Shown: piece by piece, positions 49,066-63,000 of the stretch
Position numbering within the stretch: the first letter of the stretch is position 1
Layout: every line of letters begins with the position of its first letter
Assembly: GCF_023159225.1 (NCBI RefSeq)
Contig: NC_063181.1
Coordinates: 4,175,606 to 4,239,605, forward strand
From: Perognathus longimembris pacificus
Taxonomy: Eukaryota; Chordata; Mammalia; Rodentia; Heteromyidae
Length of the DNA stretch: 64,000 nucleotides
Reading direction: 5' to 3'
Position numbers and translations under genes: made by a program
The notes under the pieces: model-generated
What the model was told of the DNA's origin: nothing
Seen by the model: the letters and a program-made list of their open reading frames with translations, nothing else
The model's database searches: none

Positions 49066-49094
49066 TCACACGAAGGAAGGGCAAGATGGCATGT

Positions 49095-49095
<1 letters not shown>

Positions 49096-49130
<35 letters not shown>
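49096..49130. repeat. (GT)n microsatellite
   Basis: About 17 GT units between the L1 remnant and an antisense SINE. Confidence 0.95.
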
Positions 49131-49131
<1 letters not shown>

Positions 49132-49132
<1 letters not shown>

Positions 49133-49345
49133 TTGCTGGTGCCCGGGCTTGAGCTCCGGGCCTTCCCTCATCCCGGGACTTTTTGCTCACATTTGGTAGT
49201 CTCCCACTTGAACTAGCAGTCCAGTATTTTGCTGACAATTGGAGTTAAGTCTCTCCGACTCTTCTGCCTGGGCTGTCTTTAAGCCCTGATCCTCACATCG
49301 CAGCCCCTGAGTAGCTAGGATGCAAGTGTGAGCCATTGGCAGCAA
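49132..49345 (-). mobile_element. Composite SINE, antisense
   Basis: ggcttgagctccgggccttc, tggagttaagtctctccgac, tgagtagctaggatgcaagt and gtgagccattggc. Preceded by a (GT)n tract at 49096-49130. Confidence 0.75.
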
Positions 49346-50919
49346 GTAGGGCTACGCAGGGCCCAGGAAAGTCAGGCAGAGGTCCCCAGGGTGGCAGCTT
49401 GTGGCAGAACTCACAGGCAGTGGGGGTGTGCCAAGTGTGTAAGGGCATTTCCACCGAGGGCCGCGGCCTGGGCGAGGCTCCGGAGGCAGGACACACACCA
49501 TCTTCCCAAAATGTGGTGCGGGCAGCAGGCCAGTCTGCTCGGTAGGAAGCTTGGCTGCTTATATAAGTAGGTAAACTGAGGAACGGCGCCTCCATGTGCC
49601 ATCTGAGGAGGCTTACGTTGCATCTCCCTCGGAGTTCTGACTCACGCGTGCCCACGGCAGTGCCCAGGGCTCCGAGCACCGCACAGACACCAGGGCTGCC
49701 CTGCAGCCAGGACCCAGCCTCGGCAGGGGCCCCCGCACACGGGGCGCAGGCTGCCGACCAGGCCCAGGCCGTGGCCAGCTCCCGGCATCCCGGCTGGTGT
49801 TCTTAGGGAGCCCCTGGGCCCGCACCGGGGTTCACCCAGGCTCTGCACCCAGCACTGTCGCATAGGAGGGCGCCGGCCTAGGTATGAGATCACCGGTGTG
49901 CTCTTCCATCCCGCCACGCTTAGGTTCTGGTGCCCCCGTGTGGCCACGTGCAGAACCTGCATGCACAGGGCTTGCGTTCCTGGAGTTAGGTGCGGGTCCC
50001 CTCGTGGACCTGGGGTGCAGGGCCAAGAGAGGACAAGCGCAGAAGAGGGGGCGGCACGCCCCGCCCATCCAGCGGCCGGTTTCCCAGAAGCTTCTGCAGC
50101 CAGGCGCTTGAGCTTTGCACATGCCAGGAAAAGCAAGGTCAGCCAGTCACAGAGCCGGGTTCTAGCCTCCACTCGACCGGGACAGAGGCCGAGGTGAGCC
50201 CATTGCTGGCCTTGGAGCCCTCTCCTGGAGCCAGTGCGGACCTGGTTACATCGCACCACCACCAGCGAGGACCCAGGCCTGGAGGAGGGAGGAGGGGTGG
50301 GCGTTTGCAGGGCGTCTGGGCCGGCCTGGCTGAGCCCTTGCGGCAGAGCAGTGGCTGCAAGCCCTGGTGCCCGGACGGGGCGGCATCCCACCCGAGTCCT
50401 GGTGAGGTGTAAGGTGCCCTGGGCCCCACCCGAGACGCGCCCTGGCTTTGCCTCTCCCCACCCAGCTTACTTTGTCACACCTGGAGCAGGTTCAGAGGAC
50501 AGCAAGGGTGGCTTCTCCTGGCTGGCGTGAGTGGGTTCACCAGGGGTGGGTTCATTGCCCCCCCCCCCCCCCCGTGGCCTGAGGCAAAGGCAGCGGAGGA
50601 AGGGCAGACCCCAGGAAAGCTGGGGGGTGGCGCTGCGCCCGACCGGCAGCTCTTCTGGATGCTGGGGTGGGGTCTCCGGGCCTCCGTGATGCTCCCCCTG
50701 CCCAGCCTCTCCCCAGTCAGTGAAGATGGGGCTCCTCCTCCCCGCTCATCGCTCTTCTCGCTCTGTGTCTCCTTGTCTATTTTCTGTCTCTCTCTGTCTC
50801 TCTCTGTCTCTCTCTCCCCCATCCCTTAGCTACCCAACACCCCCCCCCCCCAATTCTACAGACTGGGTACGACTGTGTCTCGTCCTTTCCCGAGCTTCTC
50901 TTCCGCTTTCTTTCTTTCT

Positions 50920-51135
50920 TTTTTTTTTTTTTTTTTTTTTGCCAGTCCTGGGCCTTGGACTCAGGGCCTGAGCACTGTCCCTGGCTTCTTCCCGCTCAAG
51001 GCTAGCACTCTGCCACGTGAGCCACAGCGCCCCCCTCTGGCCATTTTCTGTATATGTGGTGCTGGGGAATTGAACCCAGGGCCTCATGTATTCGAGGCAA
51101 GCACTCTTGCCACTAGGCCATATCCCCAGCCCTCT
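50920..51135 (-). mobile_element. ID-like dimeric SINE, antisense, nearly intact
   Basis: Poly(T) at 50921-50940 is the tail. Reverse-complemented, the element starts ggctggggatatggcctagt, continues ctgggttcaattccccagca, then the second half gctgtggctcacgtggcaga and agggacagtgctcaggccct. I associate this dimer with heteromyid or castorid rodents. It is well preserved and probably young. Confidence 0.9.
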
Positions 51136-53102
51136 CTTCCGCTTTCTTGAACATGCAAACGCACAGCGTGAGGCCCCCTAGCCCGCGACGGGCAGAATCT
51201 GCACGAGACCTGGAATCCAGTGCTCAGCCCTCCTGCACACCCCAGTTGCTGTGTGTGAAAGGGCGATAACCACCCTGCCGCACGGGCATGGGGGGACCCC
51301 CGGGAGCTGGCGCCCAGCCAGCTCGCGGCAGGGCTGTGGGCGGCGTGTCTGCTCCCTGCAGGGGGCTCGTGGAGAGAAGCGGGGCGTCTGCCCTCGTGTG
51401 CCTGGGGGAGCCCCTCACGGCACAAACCCCAGGCCCCCCTCGGACTCTCAGGACTCTCCAGAGGAAGCCAACATGTGATTCTCTGGGTGTCAAGTGGGGG
51501 TTTGCTGTTGGCACCCACGGCCTGGTGGGCACATGTCTGGGTACCTTGAGGGTCCTGGAAGTCTCATCAATCGAGGGACTCAGCACGTGACTGGCACTCG
51601 AGTGAGGGCCACCATTTGCAGTTGGGACCAGGGCAGGAGCATCCCTTTGCAACCTTACAACTCATGCTTTCAGATTGTGGTTTCTAAAGCACGTGTGTCC
51701 ACGCATGAGGTCCTCAGTCAAGACCCCCACCTGCCCCTTCCCCGGGGGGGTCACAAAACCCCTCTCACGGACTCATGTTGTCCTGCAGCCCACAAGTCTG
51801 CTGCCAGCCTCGAACACACTGTGATGGTGCTGTCGCGTCACAGGGCTCCTCGGTCCTGGAGGGAAGGCCTCCCCGTCCACTCGTTCCTTCTGATGGGCGG
51901 TGGGCGAGCCAGGCATTGCCCTGGGCACTCTGCTGTGGCAGGAAGCCACCAGCCCGGGGCCACACTCTGCAGCTCATGTGAGAGGCCCGGGAGGAGAGGA
52001 CGGAGGCTGTGAGCACGTGGGAAGTTACGGGCGCGGCACAGGGGGAGCGGCGTGGTCACACGTAGGGTCTTCAGAGAGCACTGCTGCTGTGTAAAGAAGG
52101 GGGAAGATGCAGGGGGAAGGGGGGAGGGCAGGGCAGGAGGACTGTTCAAGTGGCCCTTGACCATATGCTGCATGCTTGAGCTTCGGCCAGGGCACTTAGG
52201 CAGGCCGGCAGTGCGTGCACAGCAAGCTCTCCTGGGGGATGCCCAGCCTCTCCAGTTGGCACTGTTCTCATTCTTGACCGTAACCAGGCCCACAAAGCCT
52301 TACTTTCCTTGTGTCTTGAGGAGACCCTGCCTACACCAAACTGGCTCTATCTTGGAGGCTGCGGTTGGGTTTAGGTGGTATGGTGGCTCTTCCTCTTGCC
52401 TGGGGCTTTGAGACCCAGTTCCAGAAAGTTCAGATGAAAGGCTCACTCAGGGTGGAAGCTAACTGTGAACGCCATCCCGCTGCCAGCTCCCCCCACTCAC
52501 ATTGGAGGCCTCGGTGGAATACCCTGCGGTGCCGCGGTCCACAGGACCCCGCCCGGGTGCTCCGCCTCCACCGGCCTTCTGCACACATTGTCCCTCCCAG
52601 GGAGCCTGGGGTCTGGCCGAGGCTCTGGGAACTCCTGATCGTCAAGGAGCAAAGGCTGCCCTGCAGGCTTCCGTTCTCTTTGGTGTAGCAGGGGTGACAG
52701 TGGCCGGGGTCCACCCTACTCTCTCCTCCGGTCACCTCTGGGCACCTGTAGAGCCAGGTGACCTTCCTGGGCCCCAGCGGATCTGTGTCTGACACACCTG
52801 GGGATTACACCTACCTGCCAGCCCCATAGGTGTGGCCGACCAGGCAGTGACCTTACACCTGTCTACAGCAGCTGGAGTCTTCTCCCTGGGACTCTGAACC
52901 TGAGGACACCCCACCTGCCTACCCTCCATGGCGGGGGGGGGGGGGGGGGGCGGGTCCTGGCCCTAGTCTTTCTCTCTCCAGATGAGCAGCTGAAGGCCAG
53001 GGTGGGGAGCCTGGATTAGGGCTGGGCCAGGTTCCTCCTGTGACCCGAACCCCATGCTCAGCGTGGGGCCCTTGGGCCAAGAGGTCACAAAGCCCCACCT
53101 AG

Positions 53103-53950
<848 letters not shown>

Positions 53951-54206
53951 CTGTCTCTCGGGGGGGCCACCTCCACGGGCACCACCCCTCCCGGCCCCTC
54001 AGCCCTCCGGGTGTCCGGCCTAGGGCAGTGCGACCCGCACTGCAAGCCGGGGGAGCCAGGTCTCCTGGGCCCCGTAGAGCAGAGCCCTGGGGTGGGCCTG
54101 TCTGGCGGCCCTTCCTCGCTCGCGCCTCCACCCAGGGTTTGCACTTCTGTGGGAGTAGCAGCCCAGGCTTAGAGGCAGCAGAGTGTGTGACTAAAACGCA
54201 GCATAA

Positions 54207-54440
54207 GCCCAGCGTTGGTGGCTCACGCCCGTCAGCCTGGCTACTCGGGAGATGGAGATCTGAGGATGGAGGTTCAAAGCCAGCCAGGGCGGGAACGTCC
54301 CTAAGACTCTGACCTCTGGCCAACAAAAAGCTGGAGGGGGAGCCGTGGCTCAAGTGGCAGAGGATCAGCCTTGAGCCAACAAGCTAAGGGATAGCACCCA
54401 GGTTCTGAATTCAAGCCCTGGCACCAGCGCAGAAAACGAA
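54207..54440 (+). mobile_element. B1-like/ID-like composite SINE in intron 2
   Basis: ttggtggctcacgcccgtca, ggaggttcaaagccagccag, then agccgtggctcaagtggcag and ctgaattcaagccctggcac. Confidence 0.85.
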
Positions 54441-56860
54441 AGCAAGCACAGCCCAGCATGGTGTTAAAAGGCACTCACTCCTGTTGTAGAGTCTTTAAGC
54501 TGTGGTGTTTCTGCATCCAGCCTGTAGAAGCCCCTCCTGCTGCACGGGCTGAAGGGGTGGCTCGGCCGTTAGATCCGGGGGGCCCCGTGCTGGCGCAATG
54601 CTGCTCTGGCCCCTGGGGGCCGTGGGTAGACTCCAGGTAGCCTCGGGAGCCCCAGAACACATCCTATGCACTGCGGTTTGTGGGAGATAGAAGGCTCTAG
54701 AACACCCCTGGCTGGTCTTCTCTGGGAAGGTCTTGCAAGGCTGCCTGGTCCAGGCTGAGCTTAGAACCATGGATCTGATGGCCAGCTCGGCTCCAAGTGC
54801 TATGGCGGTGCTGCTCTGAGCATGTGCCAAGGGATGGGGTCCCAGCAGAGGAGAGTCCAGGATGAGAAGAGACCAGAAATGGTGACTCGAGGTGGGAGGA
54901 AGGGGAACACAGGGTCTTTAGTCTGGGCAGACTTGGGACAGGTGAACCCCAACATCTGCAGGGATGTCATTCTAAAGGTCAGAGCCAGCTGCAGGCAGAC
55001 AGCTGGCAACTCAACAGCAGGCGATGTTCCCGCTCGCGAGGAATGGACTAGCCAGGCGGTGATGAGTTTGTGATCACTGGGAGTGTTCCAGGCAGAGAAG
55101 TTGCCCGTGTCATCCGGCCCACCGGGCCTGGTTTCAGAGGCTCACGGAGCTGTGTGATCGGGGTCAGCAGGCGGCGGGGGGCAGGGGTCCACCCTGCCGG
55201 TCCTGGCTCCCTCTGGCCAGTGCACCTTCGGGCTTCCTGGGCTGTGTCACCCCCAGGCTCTGGCGGTCTTCCTGTGGTGTCTGGCTGTCCTTTCCTTGGT
55301 GGTGCTGCTTTTCTCGTGGATCTACTGCATGCTGAATTGGGCTGTGGGTTAGCTCTGTCTCCTCGGTGGGCCTCACAGTGTCTCTGCCTGCCTGCCTGTG
55401 CCATTAGGGCCATCGGCAGTTGGAAAGATCACCAACACTACCGCCATCTTTTTCCTGCTGACTTTTCCATCCATCTTGCCAGCATCTCCACCCGACCCTC
55501 CCTCCACCCTCTGGGTTACCGAGCCACTCCTCAGCCTGCAAGAGGGATTTCGTGTCTAGTGTTCCCACACATGCAGATCCCAGTGGGAAAATAGGAATTG
55601 CAGCGATGGACCCGTCAACCGGATGTCCTCAGACACGGAGGGAGCACGCCACTCTGACGCGCCACGCGTCCCTCAGACAGACAGTGCGCCTGCGCCCCCT
55701 GAGGTCCTGGGTTCAGGTTTCTGGTGCTCTGCATGGGGGCTGGTTTGGAGACCGTTCTGGTGGGGTGGTCAAGGCAGGGACAGCAGGTCCTTCCGGGACC
55801 GCAAGGCGTGGGGAAGCGCATGCCCTAGCTGTGTGCCCTGACCTGTCACGTGGGAATGGCACTGCTTTGGGTGGCCTGAGAGCCCGCACACCCGTGCGAG
55901 CGGTGGGTGCCTGGCATGGTCAGCCCTTCCTTCTGCACGGAGGAGTCAGCCTCGGTGCCCTCCTGTGTCCAGAGGAAGACTGGCAAAGGGCAGGTGTGGT
56001 TCTCAACTTCTCGAATCTTCCGTTCTTTCTGGGGACACAACACCAAAACATCTAGACAGGCATGGGGCGGGATGCTTTGGTGCAAGTGCTCACGCGGCTG
56101 AGGCTAACGCTGACCGAGGGTGCTTGGGGCCCAGTGCCCCCCCCCCCACTTCAAGCAGAGGTCAGAGAAAGCCTCTCCAGAAAGCTGCCGTTGGAGCTGA
56201 GTGTAATAGATGAGGATGGAGGTACAGAACCTGTCTTCCAAATGATGGGGATAAACAGCCTGTTCAAAGGCCCTGAGGTAGAAAAAGCCTCATTGGTCCC
56301 AGGAAGCAAAGGACCCAGCGTGGTGGGTCTTTGCAAAGACACAGGCCCTTAAGAGCTCAGAGTCAAATGCTCTGTGTTTTTGATTTTGTGATAGGCATAT
56401 GTACAGGTGCTTTGGGGGGCACAGAGGGCGGGTAACTGTTTTGTGGGTGCCACAGAAAAGAACCTTGGCGGGTGAATAGGAGCTCATTCCAAGAAGACGT
56501 TGGACAGTAAAACGGCAAGTGCAGAAAGTCCCATCCTTCTGCCTGGCCGTTGTATTCTGACCCCAGCGATAAAAAGGCTTCAGAGATACGGACGGCCAGT
56601 GTGGATCAATGACAACACGCAACCCTGTCATCACTGTGACCTTGAAACTTCTGACAAAGCCTGAGGTTTAACAGTGAGAGCCAGAGTCCAGCCTCACGGG
56701 AGGCCACGTCCACCTGTCCAGCCTCCCGAGGGTGGGGGGGCAGCGTCCACCAGCCTCACACAGGACGTCACAGGTGCTCTGTCAGCACCAGGCTTTCGGA
56801 AGTTATGGTGTCCAACACATTAGTTTAACACTCGACGGAAAGGGAGGCTGGAGGACAACC

Positions 56861-57737
56861 TGTGTGAGCTTCATCATGTAGCCCAGGGCCCCGCCTTTCC
56901 ACCATGGCACTGTGTGAACTCCGGGATCCAGCCCAGGGCCCCGCCTCTCCAGCCTGTGTGAGCTCTGGGATGGAGCCCAGGGCCCGGCCTCTCCAGCCTG
57001 TGTGAGCTCCATCATCAAGCCCAGGGCCCCGCCTCTCTAGCCTGTGTGAGCTCCATCATCAAGCCCAGGGCCCCGCCTCTCCAGCCTGTGTGAGCTCCAT
57101 CATCAAGCCCAGGGCCCCGCCTCTCCAGCCTGTGTGAGCTCCGGAATCCAGCCCAGGGCCCCGCCTTTCCACCATGGCACTGTGTGAGCTCCGTCATCCA
57201 GCCCAGGGCCCTGCCTCTCCAGCCCATGTGAGCTCCATCATCAGGCCCAGGGCCCCGCCTCTCCAGCCCGTGTGAGCTCCATCATCAAGCCCAGGGCCCT
57301 GCCTTCCCACCATGGCACTGTGTGAGCTCCATCATCAAGCCCAGGGCCCTGCCTACCCACCATGGGACTGTGTGAGCTCCGTCATCCAGCCCAGGGCCCC
57401 GCCTCTCCAGCCTGGGTGAGCTCCATCATCAGGCCCAGGGCCCCGCCTCGCCAGCCCGTGTGAGCTCCATCATCAAGCCCAGGGCCCCACCTCTCCACCA
57501 TGGCATTGTGTGAGCTCCGTCATCCACCCTAGGGCCCCGCCTCTCCAGCCCATGTGAGCTCCATCATCAGGCCCAGGGCCCTGCCTCTCCACCATGGCGC
57601 TGTGTGAACTCCGTCATCCAGCCCAGGGCCCCGCCTCTCCAGACTGTGTGAGCTCCGTCATCCAGCCCAGGGCCCCGCCTCTCCAGCCCATGTGAGCTCC
57701 ATCATCAGGCCCAGGGCCCCGCCTACCCGCCATGGCG
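56861..57737. repeat. Minisatellite, 19 units of 44-50 bp
   Basis: Each unit is tgtgtgagctcc, then atcatcaagcc or gtcatccagcc, then cagggccccgcc, ending in tctccagcc (44 bp) or tttccaccatggcac (50 bp). The two unit types are interspersed. The array sits in intron 2 and repeats a GTGAGC string resembling a 5' splice site once per unit. Confidence 0.95.
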
Positions 57738-58423
57738 CCTGCTCCCTGGATCTTCTGAGACTTCTCTGTCCTCAGAAGCCAGCGCGCCCCAGTGGAGCCT
57801 CCTCCGGGGCTCCCTTGCACCCTGGGAACCCTGGAGGCCTGCCAGGGACCCGAACCCCGACGGGAGCGGCGGTACGGCAGCCCGGCCCTGCTCGGCGGGC
57901 CCCTGAGCGCACGCGTCTTCCCGAGGCCCGGCGCTCTCAGGAAGGCGATCCGGGAGGACCTGGTGATGTTCTGCGCCCAGCACGTGGCAGGCGCTCCAGG
58001 GCCTCTCATCGGAGGTGGCGGGGGCTGAAGCACAGAGAGGAAGGCATGGCCCAGGTCACCCAGCAAGGAGAGCGCGCGTGAAAGCTCCTCTTCTCGTCGC
58101 GGAGCCTGCGGGTGAGATGGGGACGCTTCACGCAGGGCACTTGCTCCAAATGCCCCTGCCCTGGCGGGCTAGCCTGCTGAGATGGGGCCGCACGTTCCCT
58201 TCCTCCGGAAACCTTTTCCTGCCTCCGCCCGTTCCAAGCCCTGGGCCTACGGGGCCGACAGACGGGGCGATGCCCTGAGAGACGGGGCGATGCCTTGTGA
58301 GGGTGGACGGCAGGGCGGGACAGGTACTTCCCAGACAAGTGGGAGGACACTCCCCGTGGCTGCTCAGGAGAGAGGGTCTGGTTGGTTTCCACGGGGAAAC
58401 TGTGGTCACGTCTCATCTCTCCT

Positions 58424-58657
58424 GTGTGGCGCCGGTGGCTCACGCCTGCGACCCCAGCTACTCAGGAGGCTGAGGTCTGAGGATCGTGATTTGGAGCCGG
58501 TCTGGGCGGGAAAGTCCCTGGGACTCTTATTTCCAACAAATTACGCAGAAAAAAAAATTAAAAGCTGGAGGGCGCACTGTGGCTCAAGTGGTCGAGCGCT
58601 AGACTTGAGCCCAAAGAGGCTCAGGAACAGCGCCCAGGCCCTGAATTCAAGCCTCAG

Positions 58658-58660
<3 letters not shown>
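58424..58660 (+). mobile_element. B1-like/ID-like composite SINE in intron 2
   Basis: gcgccggtggctcacgcctg, cagctactcaggaggctgag, gcgcactgtggctcaagtgg and ccctgaattcaagcctcagg, ending in a (CA)n tract that replaces the usual poly(A) tail. Confidence 0.85.

Positions 58661-58696
<36 letters not shown>
58661..58696. repeat. (AC)n microsatellite
   Basis: About 18 AC units at the 3' end of the SINE. Confidence 0.95.
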
Positions 58697-58699
<3 letters not shown>

Positions 58700-59167
58700 C
58701 ATTGTGCCAGCCAACCGTCCAGGTGTTTTCTGTGCATACGCCAGCATGTTGATTTGTTATCACACCAGATGGCTCTGAGCTTAGACTTCAGGTGCAGGAA
58801 GAAGAAGAAGAAGATAGGGCGGGGAGTGAGGACGCTGGGACTGGGGGGGGGGGGGGTGGATCACGGTAGGGAATGGGGCAGGATCCCCAGGGAAAGGTAG
58901 GCAGGAGATGAGGCAGATGGTGTATCGGATGTGTAAGGCTCCTGGATCCAAACTTGTATTTGAGAGAAAAAAAAATATGTGAATGTGTAGCGTGGTTTCC
59001 GCGGGGGAAGGGTGTGGCAGAGAAGCTGCACTCGCGGGACGGCGCGAAGTCTGGTAGGAAGATAGTCCACGGACGACATTGCTCTCGTACTTGCTTCTGA
59101 ATCTTAGGCAACGGGACCCACAGAAGTGCCCTGGGAAGACAGGCTGGGGCTCTGCGGGAGGAGCTGA

Positions 59168-60841
<1,674 letters not shown>

Positions 60842-61277
60842 AGCCTCGTGACCCGAGCTGAGACGGAGACCTTAAGTTTGGTTGCAGTCAATGCCGCTTG
60901 CAAGAAATACAACCCTCCCTTTCCCGACACACAGAACCTCCACCGCCACCTCCCCCACCACTACCACCACCACCACCAACACCCACAACAACAACACTGA
61001 GAAACAAATCAATAATTCACATCCCCTTCAGATAAGCTTTCTTTCCAGTCGCTGTATGTATACAAAGATATTCTCTATGTTTTATAACTAAGAACAAAAA
61101 CCTTTCTTTTGTTTTCTATACATAAGAAACAGTATTGAAAAACAAAATCCCACACTATGAATCATGGGGTGGAGAAAGCATTGTCTCCTCCCCATCAGAA
61201 AACAACAACAACAACAACACAATTTTATACCTTACACCACGTGTAGATTATTTATGGGATTGGTGCTGATTGAAAGA

Positions 61278-61323
61278 ACAAAACAAAACAAAACAAAACA
61301 AACAAACAAACACAAACAAATAA
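61278..61323. repeat. (CAAAA)n/(CAAA)n in the 3' UTR
   Basis: aaaacaaaacaaaacaaaac, then aaacaaacaaacacaaac, leading into AATAAA. Confidence 0.85.
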
Positions 61324-61324
61324 A
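61319..61324 (+). terminator. XKR6: Candidate poly(A) signal AATAAA
   Basis: An AATAAA hexamer lies about 480 bases after the stop, at the end of a CAAA-rich tract. No strong GU-rich downstream element is obvious, so use is uncertain. Confidence 0.3.
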
Positions 61325-61838
61325 ACCTTCAACTGCCTTACGCCCTTAGGTGCTGAGTTTCATTAAGTACTGTCATATTTTCTCATGCAAAGCTCTCTGG
61401 TGACATTTGTACCAGACGAGAGAAAATTAAATAATCAAATGAAACAAATCCACCAAGGAAACAAAAATCAAACCAACCAACAGAGACGATACAAAGCAAT
61501 CATTCTCCCAATCTGATTATTTGTGTCGAAGAAAACCAATTGCTAAAAACAAAGGCATAGCAACCCCTCCTCCATTGGATTTCTCTCCTCCTCTCCCGGT
61601 CTACCCCCACTTCACAGAGCCTTCTAGGAGCTAAAGGGCTGTTTGGATCTCAAATGGCTGGAAAAGCTACTTGAAGGCTGACTATGTGCCATTTTAGCAT
61701 TTACCTAGCAAGAATCGCTTTCGATTCCTCTTGAAAGGCGAAACAGAACACACACAAAAAGGTACCCTCGTAATTTGGTAAATTCTGAAAACGAGTCAAA
61801 GGAGATTTCCATACACGCCATCCAAGAGAACCAGTAAT

Positions 61839-61844
61839 AATAAA
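61839..61844 (+). terminator. XKR6: Candidate poly(A) signal AATAAA
   Basis: An AATAAA lies in AT-rich sequence about 1 kb past the stop (ccagtaataataaaactc). It is an alternative to the more proximal hexamer. No experimental support is visible. Confidence 0.3.
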
Positions 61845-62213
61845 ACTCAGCATAGTAGCAAAAAGAAAGACATCTATCTAAAGGCACAATACTTAATCTG
61901 TGACTGGCAACAATCTCTTCCATCACTTTAAGGCTGCGAATGGTATGTGTGGGATACGTGTGAGTCTGTGGAAGGAAGGTCCTGTTTCCATCTTGTGGGA
62001 AGCCTTAAACTGATCTGGAAAGAATCTTCATCTTTCATTTGTGCTTTTTTTTTTAAATTAAAAAAAAATAACACAAAGAGGAAAGCTAGAATATAAATAT
62101 ATATATACACATATATAAAAAGTCAAGTTGTAATAACTAACTCATTTCAAAGACTGTTTGGTGCTTCTGTCATTGTGGTTGGCTGAGACTCATTCAGCTC
62201 CCTTGGTGCATCT

Positions 62214-62216
<3 letters not shown>

Positions 62217-62250
<34 letters not shown>

Positions 62251-62262
62251 GCGTGTGCGTGT
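62217..62262. repeat. (GT)n in the 3' UTR region
   Basis: About 14 GT units, then gcgtgtgcgtgtgcgtgtgc. Confidence 0.9.
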
Positions 62263-62707
62263 GCCCACCCATAGAACATGTATGTGTGTGCGTCCCTGTT
62301 GCGAAGTCTTGCCAGAAATACACAAAAGGACTCTGAGGCTGTGATGGCTGGTGGTGGGGTGCTAGAGGGGCTGGGGGGAGGGGAAGGGGGACCCCCTTGT
62401 CTGCCACGGGGAGCCTCCCTCCCCGAGAGTGAGTTGCTACCAGCGGCGCAGCCGGGTTTTCCAGCCCACGAGGTTTGGGTGAGGGCTGACTCTCCTGTGT
62501 CTGTTCTCATTGTACCCAGTGGAATTTCTGGGAGGTGTTGTGAGGATGCGTGAGCATTTGTGAAGTTTTTGTTCCTCAGAATATTGTTTCTTTGCGGACT
62601 GTTTCTGTTTGGGGACATTGTTTCAATACTATCGTATATCTACTTGGGCACAAAAAAAAAAAAAAGGAAAAGAAAAAAATCACAAAAAGAAAAATATCTC
62701 CACAAAG

Positions 62708-62762
62708 GATATATATACATACATATACATATGTGTATATATATATATATACACACACACAA
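62708..62762. repeat. (TA)n/(CA)n in the 3' UTR region
   Basis: gatatatatacatacatata, then gtgtatatatatatatatac and acacacaca. Confidence 0.9.
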
Positions 62763-63000
62763 TATTTTAAGTAAATACTGTTAGTCTTTGTTGTGTGTAG
62801 TTACAACTAAAAAAAAAATTCCAGATATAACTGTTAAGGGTGCAAAAACCTCACATTGAACTGTTCTTAAAAGAAGTTCAAAAACTGAGGAATTCTTTTT
62901 TTTTATGTTTGTGGAGGTTTTTTTTTTTTAATTATTCAAAGAGGCTTCTCCTTCCCATCGCCTGCATTGTTTATCTAGAGCTTTCTAAATGCATTTCTAG

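Larger units (their letters stand above)
60842..63000 (+). other. XKR6: XKR6 3' UTR (end uncertain)
   Basis: From the stop codon the base composition turns sharply AT-rich compared with the introns, and stays so to about 63000. It contains simple repeats (CAC/CAA, CAAAA, GT, TA/CA and A or T runs). AATAAA hexamers occur at 61319-61324 and 61839-61844, either of which could serve as a poly(A) signal. A TGTATATA motif (Pumilio-type) at 62734-62741 lies inside a TA/CA repeat and carries little weight. I cannot tell which poly(A) site is used. RNA 3'-end reads would settle it. Confidence 0.55.
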
